A program made the translations under genes and the position numbers. DNA of 64,000 nucleotides from NCBI GenBank assembly GCA_963169345.1, contig CAUJCT010000019.1, positions 5,001-69,000 of the forward strand. The letters are read 5' to 3'. The notes under the pieces were generated by a model. That model ran no database searches. It saw only the letters and a program-made list of their open reading frames with translations, and had not been told where the DNA came from. How positions within the stretch are numbered: position 1 is the stretch's first letter; each line of letters opens with the position of its first letter. The stretch comes from Bacteroidota bacterium (lineage in GTDB: Bacteria > Bacteroidota > Bacteroidia > NS11-12g > UBA955). Positions 17,439 through 26,432 of this stretch are shown here, one piece after another.

Positions 17439-18419
17439 TTATTTTGTAAAATAAATAGGCTGAATTTTAAAGGAATTAAAATATAAATTGAGTATTTCCC
17501 TATGGGTTTTTAATTTGTCATTCATTGAAAATCGAATCAAATAAGTTATGAAATTTATTTCAGATAATGTTAGTGTCTGAATCTCGTTAATTTTTAGATA
17601 GCCAAATGGATAAAGATTATATGTTTTTATGCTTCTTAAGGACTCGTAGGTAGAGCTTAAAGCTGAAATTGAGAAACTTGAGTTGGCAAAGCTCAATACA
17701 TAATTTATTCCTATATACCGAAGGCTGTCTTTAATCTGAGTTTCATAAGGGATGTAATAGACAGAATCTATCCCAATAGTTGGATCATCGGGATCTGTAT
17801 GAATAAAAACAACAACTTCCAAACCGCCTCTTGTTAGTTTTTGCTCTTTGGTTAGCAATGTTTTGAGAGAATCATTTATGTATGCAACTGATAAAGAATT
17901 TGAAGACTCTCTGTAAAGTTGAAGATTTAAATCGAATATTAGTTTTTTGCTAATCAAAGGTATTGAGTCGAAAAAGGCTTTTCCGTCAATGTCAAAAAAT
18001 CTTAAATAGGCTAGCTCTTCATCGTTTAAATTTTTGATGAAGGAGGATTCTATTATAATTTCAGGTTTTTTTTTGTCAATCTGAAAGCTAGTTGCTTTGT
18101 CATTTATACTAAGATACAAATATGCTCTATCATTTGGTGGCGTATAATACGATTCAATTATGATTTCTAATTTTGTATAAAAGGTGTCAAAACTTAATCC
18201 TCCAAGTTGTTTCAGTGCTGAAGCTCTGTCAATGTTAATGACTTTCGACTTGTTGTTTTTAATAGCATTATAAATTTTCAAACAAATAGAATTGTGCTGT
18301 GTCATAGCCCAGGCCCCCATTTCATAGGCATCGAAATTCCCGCTGATGTTTTGTCCATTGATATTCTGTATAGTCATGAACAATGCGGCAATTAGTAATT
18401 TGTAAATTTTTAATCCCAT
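17439..18419 (-). CDS. Exported protein of unknown function
   Basis: A 326-residue protein that I do not recognise. The start at 18419 gives a signal peptide (MGLKIYKLLIAALFMTIQNINGQ); an upstream ATG at 18446 would add nine residues with RRK charges and is less likely. After the signal come a conserved-looking FDAYEMGAWAMTQHNSICL segment and a soluble mixed alpha/beta body without membrane helices, including a VVVFIHTDPDDPTIGIDSVY stretch. No sorting tail is present. Its neighbours (lolD, pepP) give no functional hint. The coding region is more AT-rich than the flanking housekeeping genes, and the product may be lineage-specific. Confidence 0.6.
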   Translation of the reverse strand: MGLKIYKLLIAALFMTIQNINGQNISGNFDAYEMGAWAMTQHNSICLKIYNAIKNNKSKVINIDRASALKQLGGLSFDTFYTKLEIIIESYYTPPNDRAYLYLSINDKATSFQIDKKKPEIIIESSFIKNLNDEELAYLRFFDIDGKAFFDSIPLISKKLIFDLNLQLYRESSNSLSVAYINDSLKTLLTKEQKLTRGGLEVVVFIHTDPDDPTIGIDSVYYIPYETQIKDSLRYIGINYVLSFANSSFSISALSSTYESLRSIKTYNLYPFGYLKINEIQTLTLSEINFITYLIRFSMNDKLKTHREILNLYFNSFKIQPIYFTK

Positions 18420-18731
18420 AAATATACCCTTTCGTCTAAAACACATTTGGTGCTATAAAAGTTACAAGATTATGAATAATAATAAAAAATTGGTACTCCT
18501 TTTCATTGATATGCTCGCAGAAACCGCTTGAATATTATATTTAAGTTTAATTTAATATAAGGTCAACTTTGTTTAATATTTCCAACTAAATATTGCGGAG
18601 ATGCATCAAGGGCATATAGAATAAATGTCAGAAATTCAGGGCTTAAGCTCGATTTATATCGAGTAAAAGTCAGAAGTTTTCACAGAGATTTAAAACAATT
18701 GTCATTTTTTTGATTACCTTCGCCTTGTTTT
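18420..18731. other. 312-base divergent intergenic region
   Basis: AT-rich space between the orphan exported-protein gene and pepP. It holds an inverted repeat CTCGAT-TTAT-ATCGAG (18648-18663) flanked on each side by GTCAGAA words (18627 and 18669 areas), and a TACCTTCG box (18715-18722) just before pepP. Nothing else was recognised. Confidence 0.5.
18715..18722 (+). promoter_or_regulatory. TAnnTTCG -7-like box before pepP
   Basis: TACCTTCG is a one-base variant of the TAnnTTTG box and lies 9 bases before the pepP ATG. No -33 TTG at 19-20 bases was found. A similar TACTTTCG occurs at 20561-20568 before the RDD gene. Confidence 0.4.
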
Positions 18732-20048
18732 ATGAAGTATCAAGGTATTGATAATCGCTTGTTTATAGAAAATCGCGCAAGATTTGTTGCTCAGATGAAA
18801 CCTAATAGTATTGCTATTTTCAGAAGCAATTATGAATTTGTTAGAAATGGTGATGCCAACCTTGACTTTAAACAAAATTCTGATTTGTTCTGGCTGACAG
18901 GTATCGATCAGGAAGACAGTTTTTTAGTTTTATATCCTGATTCTCCTGAAGAAGCTTTCAAAGAAGTCTTGTTTTTAAAACAAACCAATGACATTATCGC
19001 CGTCTGGGATGGTCATAAATACACCAAAGAAGAAGCTACTGCTGCTTCCGGTATTAAAAATATCCAGTGGAATGATGCATTTTTTGAAACCATTCGTGCT
19101 AAAGTTAATTATGCTGAAAATATTTATCTGACTTTAAATGAAAATGATCGCTTTGCATACAAATCTCCTTACAGTGATCTTGATTTTGCCCGTCAGATAA
19201 AGGATATGTTCCCTTTGCATCATTATCACAGAGCTGCTCCGATTTTGCAAAGATTGAGAAGCATAAAATCGGATATTGAAATGTCTCTGACCCGACATGC
19301 CATTTCAATTTCCAAAAAAGGTTTTGAACGGATTTTGCGATTTACAAAACCTGGTGTAATGGAATATGAAGTAGAAGCAGAGCTGATTCATGAATATATA
19401 CGCAATGCGGCGACAGGTCACTCGTTTCATCCAATTGTAGCCAGTGGTGAAAGTGCTTGTGTTTTGCATTATATAGATAATAACAAACCTTGCAAAGATG
19501 GGGATTTGTTATTGGTGGATTGTGGTGTTGATTACGCCAATTATGCCAGTGACATGACCCGTGTTTTGCCAGTAAATGGTAAGTTCACTCAAAGGCAAAA
19601 AGATGTATATAATGCAGTGTTAAGAGTGATGAGAGCTGCAACGAAATTACTGGTTCCCGGCACTATGTTGATGGAATATCACAAAATAGTAGGGAAGGAG
19701 TTAATGGAGAAGGAATTGGTAGACCTTGGTCTGCTAACTATGGATGAAATAAAAAAGGAAGATCCTTCCTGGCCTGCCTATAAAAAGTACTTCATGCATG
19801 GAACCAGCCATTTTCTGGGAATTGATGTACATGATGTAGGGATGCGTTACGAACCTATGAAGGCCGGTATGCTCTTTACCTGTGAGCCGGGTATTTATAT
19901 ACGCGAAGAGAACATCGGAATACGCTTGGAAAATAATATTTTAATAACTGAAAAAGGTCCTTATGATTTAATGGATGAAATAAAAATGCCTTTGGAAGTT
20001 GAAGAAATAGAAGCAATAATGTCAGAAAATAATCGAAATACACTTTAA
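18732..20048 (+). CDS. pepP: Xaa-Pro aminopeptidase (aminopeptidase P family)
   Basis: A 438-residue cytoplasmic M24B metallopeptidase that removes N-terminal residues before proline. The N-terminal creatinase-like domain (about 1-175) has the FWLTGIDQEDSFLVLYPD stretch. The pita-bread domain follows with the dinuclear metal ligands: Asp in LLVDCGVDY, Asp in YASDMTRVLP, His in HGTSHFLGIDVHD, Glu in TCEPGIYI and Glu in IGIRLENN. All appear intact and the length is normal. The marR-like gene follows after 15 bases. Confidence 0.92.
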   Translation: MKYQGIDNRLFIENRARFVAQMKPNSIAIFRSNYEFVRNGDANLDFKQNSDLFWLTGIDQEDSFLVLYPDSPEEAFKEVLFLKQTNDIIAVWDGHKYTKEEATAASGIKNIQWNDAFFETIRAKVNYAENIYLTLNENDRFAYKSPYSDLDFARQIKDMFPLHHYHRAAPILQRLRSIKSDIEMSLTRHAISISKKGFERILRFTKPGVMEYEVEAELIHEYIRNAATGHSFHPIVASGESACVLHYIDNNKPCKDGDLLLVDCGVDYANYASDMTRVLPVNGKFTQRQKDVYNAVLRVMRAATKLLVPGTMLMEYHKIVGKELMEKELVDLGLLTMDEIKKEDPSWPAYKKYFMHGTSHFLGIDVHDVGMRYEPMKAGMLFTCEPGIYIREENIGIRLENNILITEKGPYDLMDEIKMPLEVEEIEAIMSENNRNTL

Positions 20049-20063
20049 AACTCTCAAAAAATT

Positions 20064-20510
20064 ATGGCACGACCAAAAAACCAAAACCTCAACTTCCACA
20101 ATCTGCTGATATTGGTTTCCAAGCTCAGAAGAAAATTGGATTCACAGATTGAGGCAGAGGTACACTACAGAGGATTCAAAAATTTTAAATCTTCTTATCT
20201 ACCTATTTTCCTGATTCTTTACAAAGAAGGGAGCACTACTGTTAGAATTGCTGAGGAATGTGGCGTTACCAAGCAGGCAATTAGTAAATTACTCCTTGAA
20301 ATGGCCAATTTAGGTTTCATTAAGACGCAGGTAAACAAGCAAGACAGAAGATCCAGCATCGTCTTACTCTCTGCAAAAGGGATGAAGATGGCGACCGAAG
20401 TCAGAGATTGCCTCACCAACCTGACTGATAATTATAAGTCGCTGATGGGCAAAACTAAATATGAAAACCTGGTCGAATTACTCGAAGTTCTGTGGATACT
20501 TCATGAGTAA
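20064..20510 (+). CDS. MarR-family transcriptional regulator
   Basis: A 148-residue winged-helix protein. Residues about 55-110 hold the helix-turn-helix (TTVRIAEECGVTKQAISKLL) and the wing with the MarR signature DRR (NKQDRRSSIVLLSAKG). N- and C-terminal helices would form the dimer interface. The effector and targets are not evident. It follows pepP by 15 bases, so it probably sits in the same transcript, and it precedes an RDD membrane protein. Confidence 0.85.
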   Translation: MARPKNQNLNFHNLLILVSKLRRKLDSQIEAEVHYRGFKNFKSSYLPIFLILYKEGSTTVRIAEECGVTKQAISKLLLEMANLGFIKTQVNKQDRRSSIVLLSAKGMKMATEVRDCLTNLTDNYKSLMGKTKYENLVELLEVLWILHE

Positions 20511-20579
20511 TTTGTGGATACTTATTTGTCTTAGCTAAATACATCTTTCCAATAAAAAAGTACTTTCGTCAGTGCAATT

Positions 20580-21014
20580 ATGACTGCGAAAGATTTAGAT
20601 TCTATTGAATTTGATGAAGAGAAAATCTTCCCTTCCATTGTCAGCAGAATACAAGCTTTATTCGTTGATTTTTGGATTATAATTGGGTTGGTTGTGCTCT
20701 TCAGGTCCTTCGTGTTTTCGCACATGGATGGTGCTTTAGTAGGATTGAAAATTGCCTTGTTCTTCAGTGTTGCATTGCTTTATGACCCACTTCTGACAAG
20801 GAGCGGTGGTACTATTGGTCAGCGAACTATGGGGATTAAAATACGCAGTTTTGATGACCCGCATAGAAAAATCACCCTCACTCAGGCATACTTCAGATCC
20901 ATCATGAAAATCTTATTAGGATGGATTTCCTTTCTCAATGTCAGCCTTGATCCTTTCAAACGCGCAATGCACGACAAAGCCAGCGGTTCTGTCGTTCTTC
21001 AGTCAAAAGCCTGA
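20580..21014 (+). CDS. RDD-family membrane protein
   Basis: A 144-residue inner-membrane protein of the RDD family. The opening IVSRIQALFVDFWIIIG carries the R...D pattern in TM1. A second membrane segment (GLKIALFFSVALLYDPLL) and the GGTIGQRTMGIKIRS motif follow, then a third segment and a closing DPFKRAMHDKASGSVV. The transport or structural role is unknown for most members. It is preceded by a TACTTTCG box (20561-20568), so it may have its own promoter. Confidence 0.8.
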   Translation: MTAKDLDSIEFDEEKIFPSIVSRIQALFVDFWIIIGLVVLFRSFVFSHMDGALVGLKIALFFSVALLYDPLLTRSGGTIGQRTMGIKIRSFDDPHRKITLTQAYFRSIMKILLGWISFLNVSLDPFKRAMHDKASGSVVLQSKA

Positions 21015-21016
21015 TT

Positions 21017-22249
21017 TTAAAATAAGTTTAATAGCAGATTGAGGTCCTTGTACTTCATGCCAAATCTTCTGGCAAGTGAATCGTTCACCAAATGACCTTT
21101 GTAGATGTATACACCATTTCTAAATCCTTTGGCAATCTTAATCAAGTCGTGAAAACCACCGTAATTGGCCATGTCATTTAACAGGGGTGTGAAAATATTG
21201 CTTAATGCGTAACTAGCTGAGCGTGAAACTCTTGCCGTAATATTCGGTACACAATAGTGAATGACATCGTGTTTTTTGAATATTGGATTTTTGTGATTGG
21301 TGATTTCTGAAGTTTCGAAAATACCGCCCTGGTCAATGCTAACGTCAATAATGATGCTGTTAGGCTTCATTTGCGAAACCATTTTTTCTGTCACCACAAC
21401 CGGACTTCTGCCTTGTTCGCCTCTAAGCGCACCAATGGCAACATCACATTGACGCAAAGCTTCGGCTAGAATATTAGGCTGGATGGTCGAAGTAAATATT
21501 TTACCACCCATATTGTCCTGTAATCTTCTCAGGCGGTAGAGCTCATTGTCAAAAACTTTCACATTGGCACCTAGTCCAACTGCGGCTTTGCAGGCATATT
21601 CACCTACTGCACCCGCACCAATAACGACCACCTGAGTTGGAGGAATGCCAGTGAATCCACCCAATAATTCACCTTTGCCAATATTGGCATTATTGAGGTA
21701 TTCGGAAGCTAAGAGTATGGAAGCGTGACCAGCCATTTCACTCATGGCTCTGATAATTGGAAATGAACCAGAGTCGTCCTGCAGAAATTCGTATGCAATG
21801 GCATTGACCCGTTTTAATAATAGTTTATTCAGAGTAACAGGGTTAATCTGGTCGAGCTGAAGCGCTGAAATCAGAAGTTGTTCAGGTCGCATAAGCTCAA
21901 TTTCGGCATCGGTAGGTGGTTCAATTTTTAAAATGACATCCGCTTTGAAGATTTCCTCATGAGAATGTGCAATTTTAGCGCCTGCTTCGCTGAATCTGTC
22001 ATCACTGAAATTGCTGGCTGCTCCTGCCTTTGACTCTATTATGATTTCATGGCCGTTGTGAACCAGAAATTCTATGGCAGAAGGAGATAAAGGGACTCTG
22101 TTTTCTTGAGAAGTGATTTCCCGGGGTATGCCTATTTGAAGGCCTGTGTGGTGTTTTTTTAAAGGAGCTGCCATCTCTAGTGGTTGCATGGCAAAAGCTT
22201 CTTTGGCTAGTTCATTGAAAGTGACTAACCCCTTTTTATTGTCAGACAT
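21017..22249 (-). CDS. ald: Alanine dehydrogenase
   Basis: A 410-residue enzyme of the alanine dehydrogenase/transhydrogenase-alpha family, reversibly deaminating L-alanine to pyruvate with NAD. Features are IGIPREITSQENRVPLSP near residue 45, a catalytic-region EFLQDDSGSFPIIRAMSEMAG, the Rossmann motif VVVIGAGAVGEYACKAA, and the SIDQGGIFETSE and YCVPNITARVSRSASYAL segments. The ATG at 22249 is used because it follows a consensus promoter by 19 bases; a longer frame from 22339 would run through that promoter. The N-terminus is about 35 residues longer than in classical enzymes. Confidence 0.88.
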   Translation of the reverse strand: MSDNKKGLVTFNELAKEAFAMQPLEMAAPLKKHHTGLQIGIPREITSQENRVPLSPSAIEFLVHNGHEIIIESKAGAASNFSDDRFSEAGAKIAHSHEEIFKADVILKIEPPTDAEIELMRPEQLLISALQLDQINPVTLNKLLLKRVNAIAYEFLQDDSGSFPIIRAMSEMAGHASILLASEYLNNANIGKGELLGGFTGIPPTQVVVIGAGAVGEYACKAAVGLGANVKVFDNELYRLRRLQDNMGGKIFTSTIQPNILAEALRQCDVAIGALRGEQGRSPVVVTEKMVSQMKPNSIIIDVSIDQGGIFETSEITNHKNPIFKKHDVIHYCVPNITARVSRSASYALSNIFTPLLNDMANYGGFHDLIKIAKGFRNGVYIYKGHLVNDSLARRFGMKYKDLNLLLNLF

Positions 22250-22268
22250 AAGTTCCCCGTCGTTTGTA

Positions 22269-22298
22269 CAAAAATAAGGAATTTTGCCCTTAATCCAA
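22269..22298 (-). promoter_or_regulatory. Consensus promoter of ald
   Basis: On the minus strand TTG (22296-22298), exactly 19 bases, then TATTTTTG (22269-22276) matches the Bacteroidota consensus. The ald ATG is 19 bases downstream. This decides the start at 22249 rather than 22339. Confidence 0.7.
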
Positions 22299-22319
22299 TG
22301 GAAAATGATAATAAAATCG

Positions 22320-22350
22320 TTGTTTTTTGCGTTTTTCAAATTTAGCTTTG
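22320..22350 (+). promoter_or_regulatory. Promoter of the MltD-like gene
   Basis: TTG (22320-22322), 20 bases, TAGCTTTG (22343-22350), 15 bases before the ATG at 22366. It lies back to back with the ald promoter; the two -33 elements are about 20 bases apart. Confidence 0.6.
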
Positions 22351-22365
22351 TGCAGCGTTTGAAAA

Positions 22366-23739
22366 ATGAGAAAATTACTTTACTTACTCTCTTTTTGTTT
22401 GGTTTTCAATTGGGCTAGTGCTCAGAATAATACCATAACAAGAATAGATAGTTTAACTCACCTTTTTCTGGAAAGGGTAGTGGATGTGCCTCCGGTGCGA
22501 CTCAGTACCGAAGAGGTAATCAATATGAATGAAGCCAGATTCAATGAACTGGTTGCCATGATGGGCACTACGATTAGTTTTAAATTCGATCCAAGTGTTG
22601 TTCAGCAAATGACCTATATGAAACATCCTTCCAGCAGCTTCCTCTACAAAGCCTGTAACAGGAAAGATCTCTACTTCCCTGTATTCGAAGAAGTGCTGGA
22701 TAAAAAAGGCATGCCGGCTGAAATTAAGTACCTGTCTATTGTTGAGTCACTTTTAAGTACCAACGCCGTCAGCTGGTGCGGTGCCACTGGGTTGTGGCAG
22801 TTTATGCCTGCTACCGGGAGAATGATGGATTTGGCTATTGACTCTGAATTGGATGAGAGAAAAGATATTTATAAAAGTACTGAAAAAGCCTGTGATTACC
22901 TTTTAAGCATGTACAATATTTACGGCGACTGGTTGCTGGCGCTTGCAGCATACAACGGCGGTCCAGGAAATGTCAACAAAGCTATCAGAAATTCAGGAGG
23001 TAAAAGGACATTTTGGGAAATTAAGAGATACTTACCTAAAGAAACACAAAACTATGTACCAAAATTTCTGGCAACTGCCTTTCTGATGACATTCTCGCCA
23101 CCTGAACACGAAGACTTTAATATCCTTAGAGCCAGTGAAACTTTAGTGCCTGTTTATTTGTGTTGTCCGGTGGATATGAAGTATGTCTGTGCTTTGGTTA
23201 ACGTAAGTGAAGTGGAACAGCTCGAGTGGAACAGTGTTTATAAAAATGGCTTTATCCCTGAAAATATCGAAGATAAAAGAGTGGTGTTGCCTTATACAAA
23301 AGCCATGCAACTTGCTGAATGGCAGGACAGTGTTTATGCTATCAGCAATAATTCGTTTAATCCTAATAACTACATACGGACTGAATCGGAGATGGTTTAC
23401 CATACAGTTAAAAAAAGCCAGACGATTCAGCAAATTGCAGCTCAATACAATGTGTCTGTCGCCTCAATAAAAAGATGGAATGGTTTAAAGTCCACTAAGC
23501 TTAAGGCTGGAAGAAGAATTAAAATATACTCAAATCGACAGGTCGTTTTGCCTGTATCTCATGGCCCTTTAGGATTCCTGTACTACATTACAGATTACGA
23601 ATCACAAACTATTTATGATATCTGCTCAAGGTTTAAAGAGTTCGATATGGACCGCATTTGCGAAATGAATGGAATTGCTTCTCCTCACACCCCTATAGGA
23701 AAAGGCAAGCTGATTCGATTATATACCTATCCCAATTAA
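22366..23739 (+). CDS. MltD-like lytic transglycosylase with LysM domains
   Basis: A 457-residue exported enzyme that cleaves the peptidoglycan glycan strand to give 1,6-anhydro ends. The signal peptide ends near ASAQ (residue 20). The SLT catalytic domain spans about 115-245, with the catalytic Glu in YLSIVESLLSTNAVSWCGAT, the GLWQFMPATGR motif and LALAAYNGGPGNVNKA. At least one LysM peptidoglycan-binding domain follows (YHTVKKSQTIQQIAAQYNVS, about 345-385), and a degenerate second one lies at the C-terminus. It is the first gene of a tight run with the DUF4837 lipoprotein and purN. Confidence 0.9.
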   Translation: MRKLLYLLSFCLVFNWASAQNNTITRIDSLTHLFLERVVDVPPVRLSTEEVINMNEARFNELVAMMGTTISFKFDPSVVQQMTYMKHPSSSFLYKACNRKDLYFPVFEEVLDKKGMPAEIKYLSIVESLLSTNAVSWCGATGLWQFMPATGRMMDLAIDSELDERKDIYKSTEKACDYLLSMYNIYGDWLLALAAYNGGPGNVNKAIRNSGGKRTFWEIKRYLPKETQNYVPKFLATAFLMTFSPPEHEDFNILRASETLVPVYLCCPVDMKYVCALVNVSEVEQLEWNSVYKNGFIPENIEDKRVVLPYTKAMQLAEWQDSVYAISNNSFNPNNYIRTESEMVYHTVKKSQTIQQIAAQYNVSVASIKRWNGLKSTKLKAGRRIKIYSNRQVVLPVSHGPLGFLYYITDYESQTIYDICSRFKEFDMDRICEMNGIASPHTPIGKGKLIRLYTYPN

Positions 23740-23742
23740 TAT

Positions 23743-24813
23743 ATGTTTACAATTCAAAAATTTTGTTATGCTCTCTTAATTTTCTTGTTTTTAAGTTCCT
23801 GCTCCCGTTCTAATAAAGAACTACCTCTGTCAGTCGGAAAATTGGGTACACTTACCGTAGTTGCAGATGCTGATGTTCATAAAGCTATATCAGCAACACT
23901 CGATCAGGTTTTTTTAGCTGAAGATGCTTCATTTACCGGGGGTAGCCCATTCTCGGAACTTCTCAAACCTGCTCCGGATGAGTTTTTTCAGTTTTTTAAT
24001 AATCAGAAATCAATCCTGGTTTTAGTTACTGAAGATAGCAAAGGAAAACTCGATGATGTGTTGGAAGACTTTACAGATGAAGAAATCAATAAGTATATTC
24101 AGAATTCAGGTATCGATATCAAAGAATCTATAGATAAGTTTGCCAAATGTCAGCACATCGTTTTTCTTTTTGGAAAAGATGACGCCAGCATTCAGTCTAA
24201 ATTAAAGTCTGCAGAGAAAAAATTGAGAGTTTTATTGGTAGATAATGAGATTAAAGACCAATATGGTTTGTTATATGGTCAAAATGCTGCTGCAATGGAT
24301 GATGGGACGGCCATGAGAAAAGAACTCGGAATGGGGTTCAAAGTGCCTTCAGATTTTAAACTGATTGAACACAGAAATGGTTTCTGGTGGTTTGAATCGA
24401 ATATTGAAAATGGCAATGCTTCTCGCAAAATTGGTTTGATTGCCCATGCCTATCCATATCAGGATTCAGCGCTGGATTTTACCTATTCAAAAATTTGTGC
24501 CAACAGGGATTCTGTTATCAAATATCACATTAAAGGTGAAATTAAGGGCACCTATATGGGAACTTCAGAGAGTGAAGCTTATCCTGCCCGTCATAGTGAT
24601 GTGGTTCAGATAAATGGTCATCCTTTTACCAAAATAAGAGCCTGGTGGAATATAGATGGCATCATGATGAGCGGTCCTTTTATTCGCTATGTTACCAGAG
24701 TCCCGGGTACTTCTACCATATTTGCATTTGAAGGGTTTATATATAAGCCTGAACTGAACATTAAGGAAAAGGATTTGCGTATTATTGAGTCAATTGCTTT
24801 AAGCATTAAATAA
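23743..24813 (+). CDS. DUF4837-family lipoprotein
   Basis: A 356-residue lipoprotein with a signal MFTIQKFCYALLIFLFLSSC, lipidated at Cys20. The body matches the Bacteroidota DUF4837 family: a GTLTVVADADVHKAISATLD opening, an NQKSILVLV strand, the GFWWFESNIENGN segment and YVTRVPGTSTIFAFEGFIY near the end. The family has no known function. It follows the transglycosylase by 3 bases and overlaps purN by one base, so translation is probably coupled. Confidence 0.8.
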   Translation: MFTIQKFCYALLIFLFLSSCSRSNKELPLSVGKLGTLTVVADADVHKAISATLDQVFLAEDASFTGGSPFSELLKPAPDEFFQFFNNQKSILVLVTEDSKGKLDDVLEDFTDEEINKYIQNSGIDIKESIDKFAKCQHIVFLFGKDDASIQSKLKSAEKKLRVLLVDNEIKDQYGLLYGQNAAAMDDGTAMRKELGMGFKVPSDFKLIEHRNGFWWFESNIENGNASRKIGLIAHAYPYQDSALDFTYSKICANRDSVIKYHIKGEIKGTYMGTSESEAYPARHSDVVQINGHPFTKIRAWWNIDGIMMSGPFIRYVTRVPGTSTIFAFEGFIYKPELNIKEKDLRIIESIALSIK

Positions 24814-25388
24814 TGTACACTATTATCATATTCGCTTCAGGCAGCGGCAGCAATGCACTGAATTTAATTCAACATTTCAATGGAAAAGGTTTTGCTGAAG
24901 TTAAAGCTGTTTTTTGTAATAAAAAGCAGGCAGGCGTTATTGAAAAAGCACAACGCGAAAATGTTGAAACGGTCGTATTTGATAAACATGCTTACTATGA
25001 AACAGATGAGGTCATTCAAAAAGTAAGCAAGTATCAACCAGATATTATAGTATTGGCCGGTTTTCTTTGGTTGGTCCCTGCAGATTTTATTGAAGCATTT
25101 GATGGCAGGATCATCAATTTGCATCCATCCTTATTGCCTAAATATGGCGGCAAGGGCATGTATGGTCATCATGTGCACGAAGCAGTATTGGCAGCTGGCG
25201 AATCCAAAACAGGTATAAGCATACATTTGGTCAACTCAGAGTTTGATAAGGGAGAAGTTATCTATCAGGATAGCTTCGAAATTCCAAAGGGAGCAGATGT
25301 TCCGCAAATAGAGGCTATGATACATCAATTGGAGCACAAAGGATTGCCAATTGCAGTAGAACAATTTCTTTCCAAAAGGAAAATATAA
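24813..25388 (+). CDS. purN: Phosphoribosylglycinamide formyltransferase (GART)
   Basis: A 191-residue purine-synthesis enzyme that transfers the formyl group from 10-formyl-THF to GAR. It has the N-terminal IIIFASGSGSNALNLI phosphate-binding loop, the catalytic Asn-His pair in INLHPSLLPKYGGKGMYG, and a TGISIHLVNSEFDKGEVIYQ segment with the catalytic Asp. In place of the common GTTVH there is GISIH, a normal Bacteroidota variant. Its ATG overlaps the TAA of the DUF4837 gene. Confidence 0.93.
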   Translation: MYTIIIFASGSGSNALNLIQHFNGKGFAEVKAVFCNKKQAGVIEKAQRENVETVVFDKHAYYETDEVIQKVSKYQPDIIVLAGFLWLVPADFIEAFDGRIINLHPSLLPKYGGKGMYGHHVHEAVLAAGESKTGISIHLVNSEFDKGEVIYQDSFEIPKGADVPQIEAMIHQLEHKGLPIAVEQFLSKRKI

Positions 25389-25449
25389 CTTAGCTGTTGT
25401 AAATATATACTCTCAGCGCAAAGCGTTTTTATTTTATATTCTGATAATT

Positions 25450-25457
25450 TAGTTTTG
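25450..25457 (+). promoter_or_regulatory. TAnnTTTG -7 box before the S1/P1-like gene
   Basis: TAGTTTTG lies 12 bases before the ATG at 25470. The expected -33 position holds only T-rich sequence, not a clear TTG. Confidence 0.45.
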
Positions 25458-25469
25458 CCCCTGTATTGA

Positions 25470-26432
25470 ATGTTTATGAGAGGGGTTGGTAAGAGGAGTT
25501 GGATATTAATTTCAATCGTTTCAGGTTTTATTAGTTCGGGTTTTGCCTGGGGCTTTTATGGTCATTCTAAAATAAATGAATTAGCAGTTTACACTTTGCC
25601 CAAACCATTGTTTGGTTTTTACAAGGCCAATGTTCAGTTTATGGTTTTCCATGCTGCTGATGCTGATAAAAGAAGGTACAGTGATACAGCAGAAGCATGC
25701 AGACATTTTATGGATGGTGATCATTATGAACGAGCTGCTCCATTTGATACAGTACCTCATTATTATTCGCTGGCTATCGAAAAATATGGGAAAGATTCTG
25801 TTTTAAAACACGGAATTGTTCCCTGGCATGTCATGCACATGTATTTTAGGTTAATAGAAGCTTTTAAAGCCAGAGATAAAGAAAAGATTCTTCGCATAAG
25901 TGCTGATCTTGGGCATTATGTTGGAGATTGTCATGTGCCTCTGCATTCCACTTCCAATTACAATGGTCAGAAGACTGGTCAGAAAGGCATACATGCGCTT
26001 TGGGAAAGTCGTATAACAGAAATGTACTTCGACTCTTATGATATGTTGACTGGTTTAAGCCAATATCTTGAACAACCCAACAAGCATGTCTGGGAGGCTT
26101 ATAACAGGAGTTTCTCTTTAGTAGATTCTGTATTAAAACTGGAACGCGAAGTTACTCGAAGATTTAGTCCTGAAGATAAGTATTCATGGGAAGAACGAGG
26201 TGCTGTAATTGTGCGGATATATTCGGATAGATTTTGCAGAGCCTATCACCTGTCGCTAAACGATATGGTAGAAGAGCGTTTGAAAGCGTCATTGATTATG
26301 CTTGGCAGTTTAATCTATACAGCCTGGGTACAGGCAGGTCAGCCTGATTTGGACAATATGCCATTAGAAGATTTGCCCAATGTGCTGCCCGAAAAAGGTA
26401 CTATGATAGGGAGAGGAGAGGATGAAACTTAA
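25470..26432 (+). CDS. Zinc-dependent phospholipase C / S1-P1 nuclease-like exported enzyme
   Basis: A 320-residue protein with a signal peptide that ends around FAW (residue 27). The mature protein then begins with Trp, whose backbone and the nearby GHSKINELA His typically bind zinc in this fold. The other metal motifs are visible: HAADADKRRY, WHVMHMYFRL and the signature ADLGHYVGDCHVPLHSTSNY followed by HALWES. The fold covers both phospholipase C and 3'-nucleases, and I cannot tell which activity applies. No membrane anchor or sorting tail is present, so a periplasmic location is likely. A second ATG two codons in (25476) is an equally possible start. Confidence 0.75.
   Translation: MFMRGVGKRSWILISIVSGFISSGFAWGFYGHSKINELAVYTLPKPLFGFYKANVQFMVFHAADADKRRYSDTAEACRHFMDGDHYERAAPFDTVPHYYSLAIEKYGKDSVLKHGIVPWHVMHMYFRLIEAFKARDKEKILRISADLGHYVGDCHVPLHSTSNYNGQKTGQKGIHALWESRITEMYFDSYDMLTGLSQYLEQPNKHVWEAYNRSFSLVDSVLKLEREVTRRFSPEDKYSWEERGAVIVRIYSDRFCRAYHLSLNDMVEERLKASLIMLGSLIYTAWVQAGQPDLDNMPLEDLPNVLPEKGTMIGRGEDET

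Noticed and set aside
17439..17454. TTATTTT-GT-AAAATAA as a shared terminator between lolD and the orphan gene
   Set aside because: The stem is made only of A-T pairs and lacks a separate T run, so it is too weak to call.
22250..22339. Longer alanine dehydrogenase starting at 22339
   Set aside because: The added 30 residues are encoded by the promoter region, which holds a full TTG-N19-TATTTTTG match.
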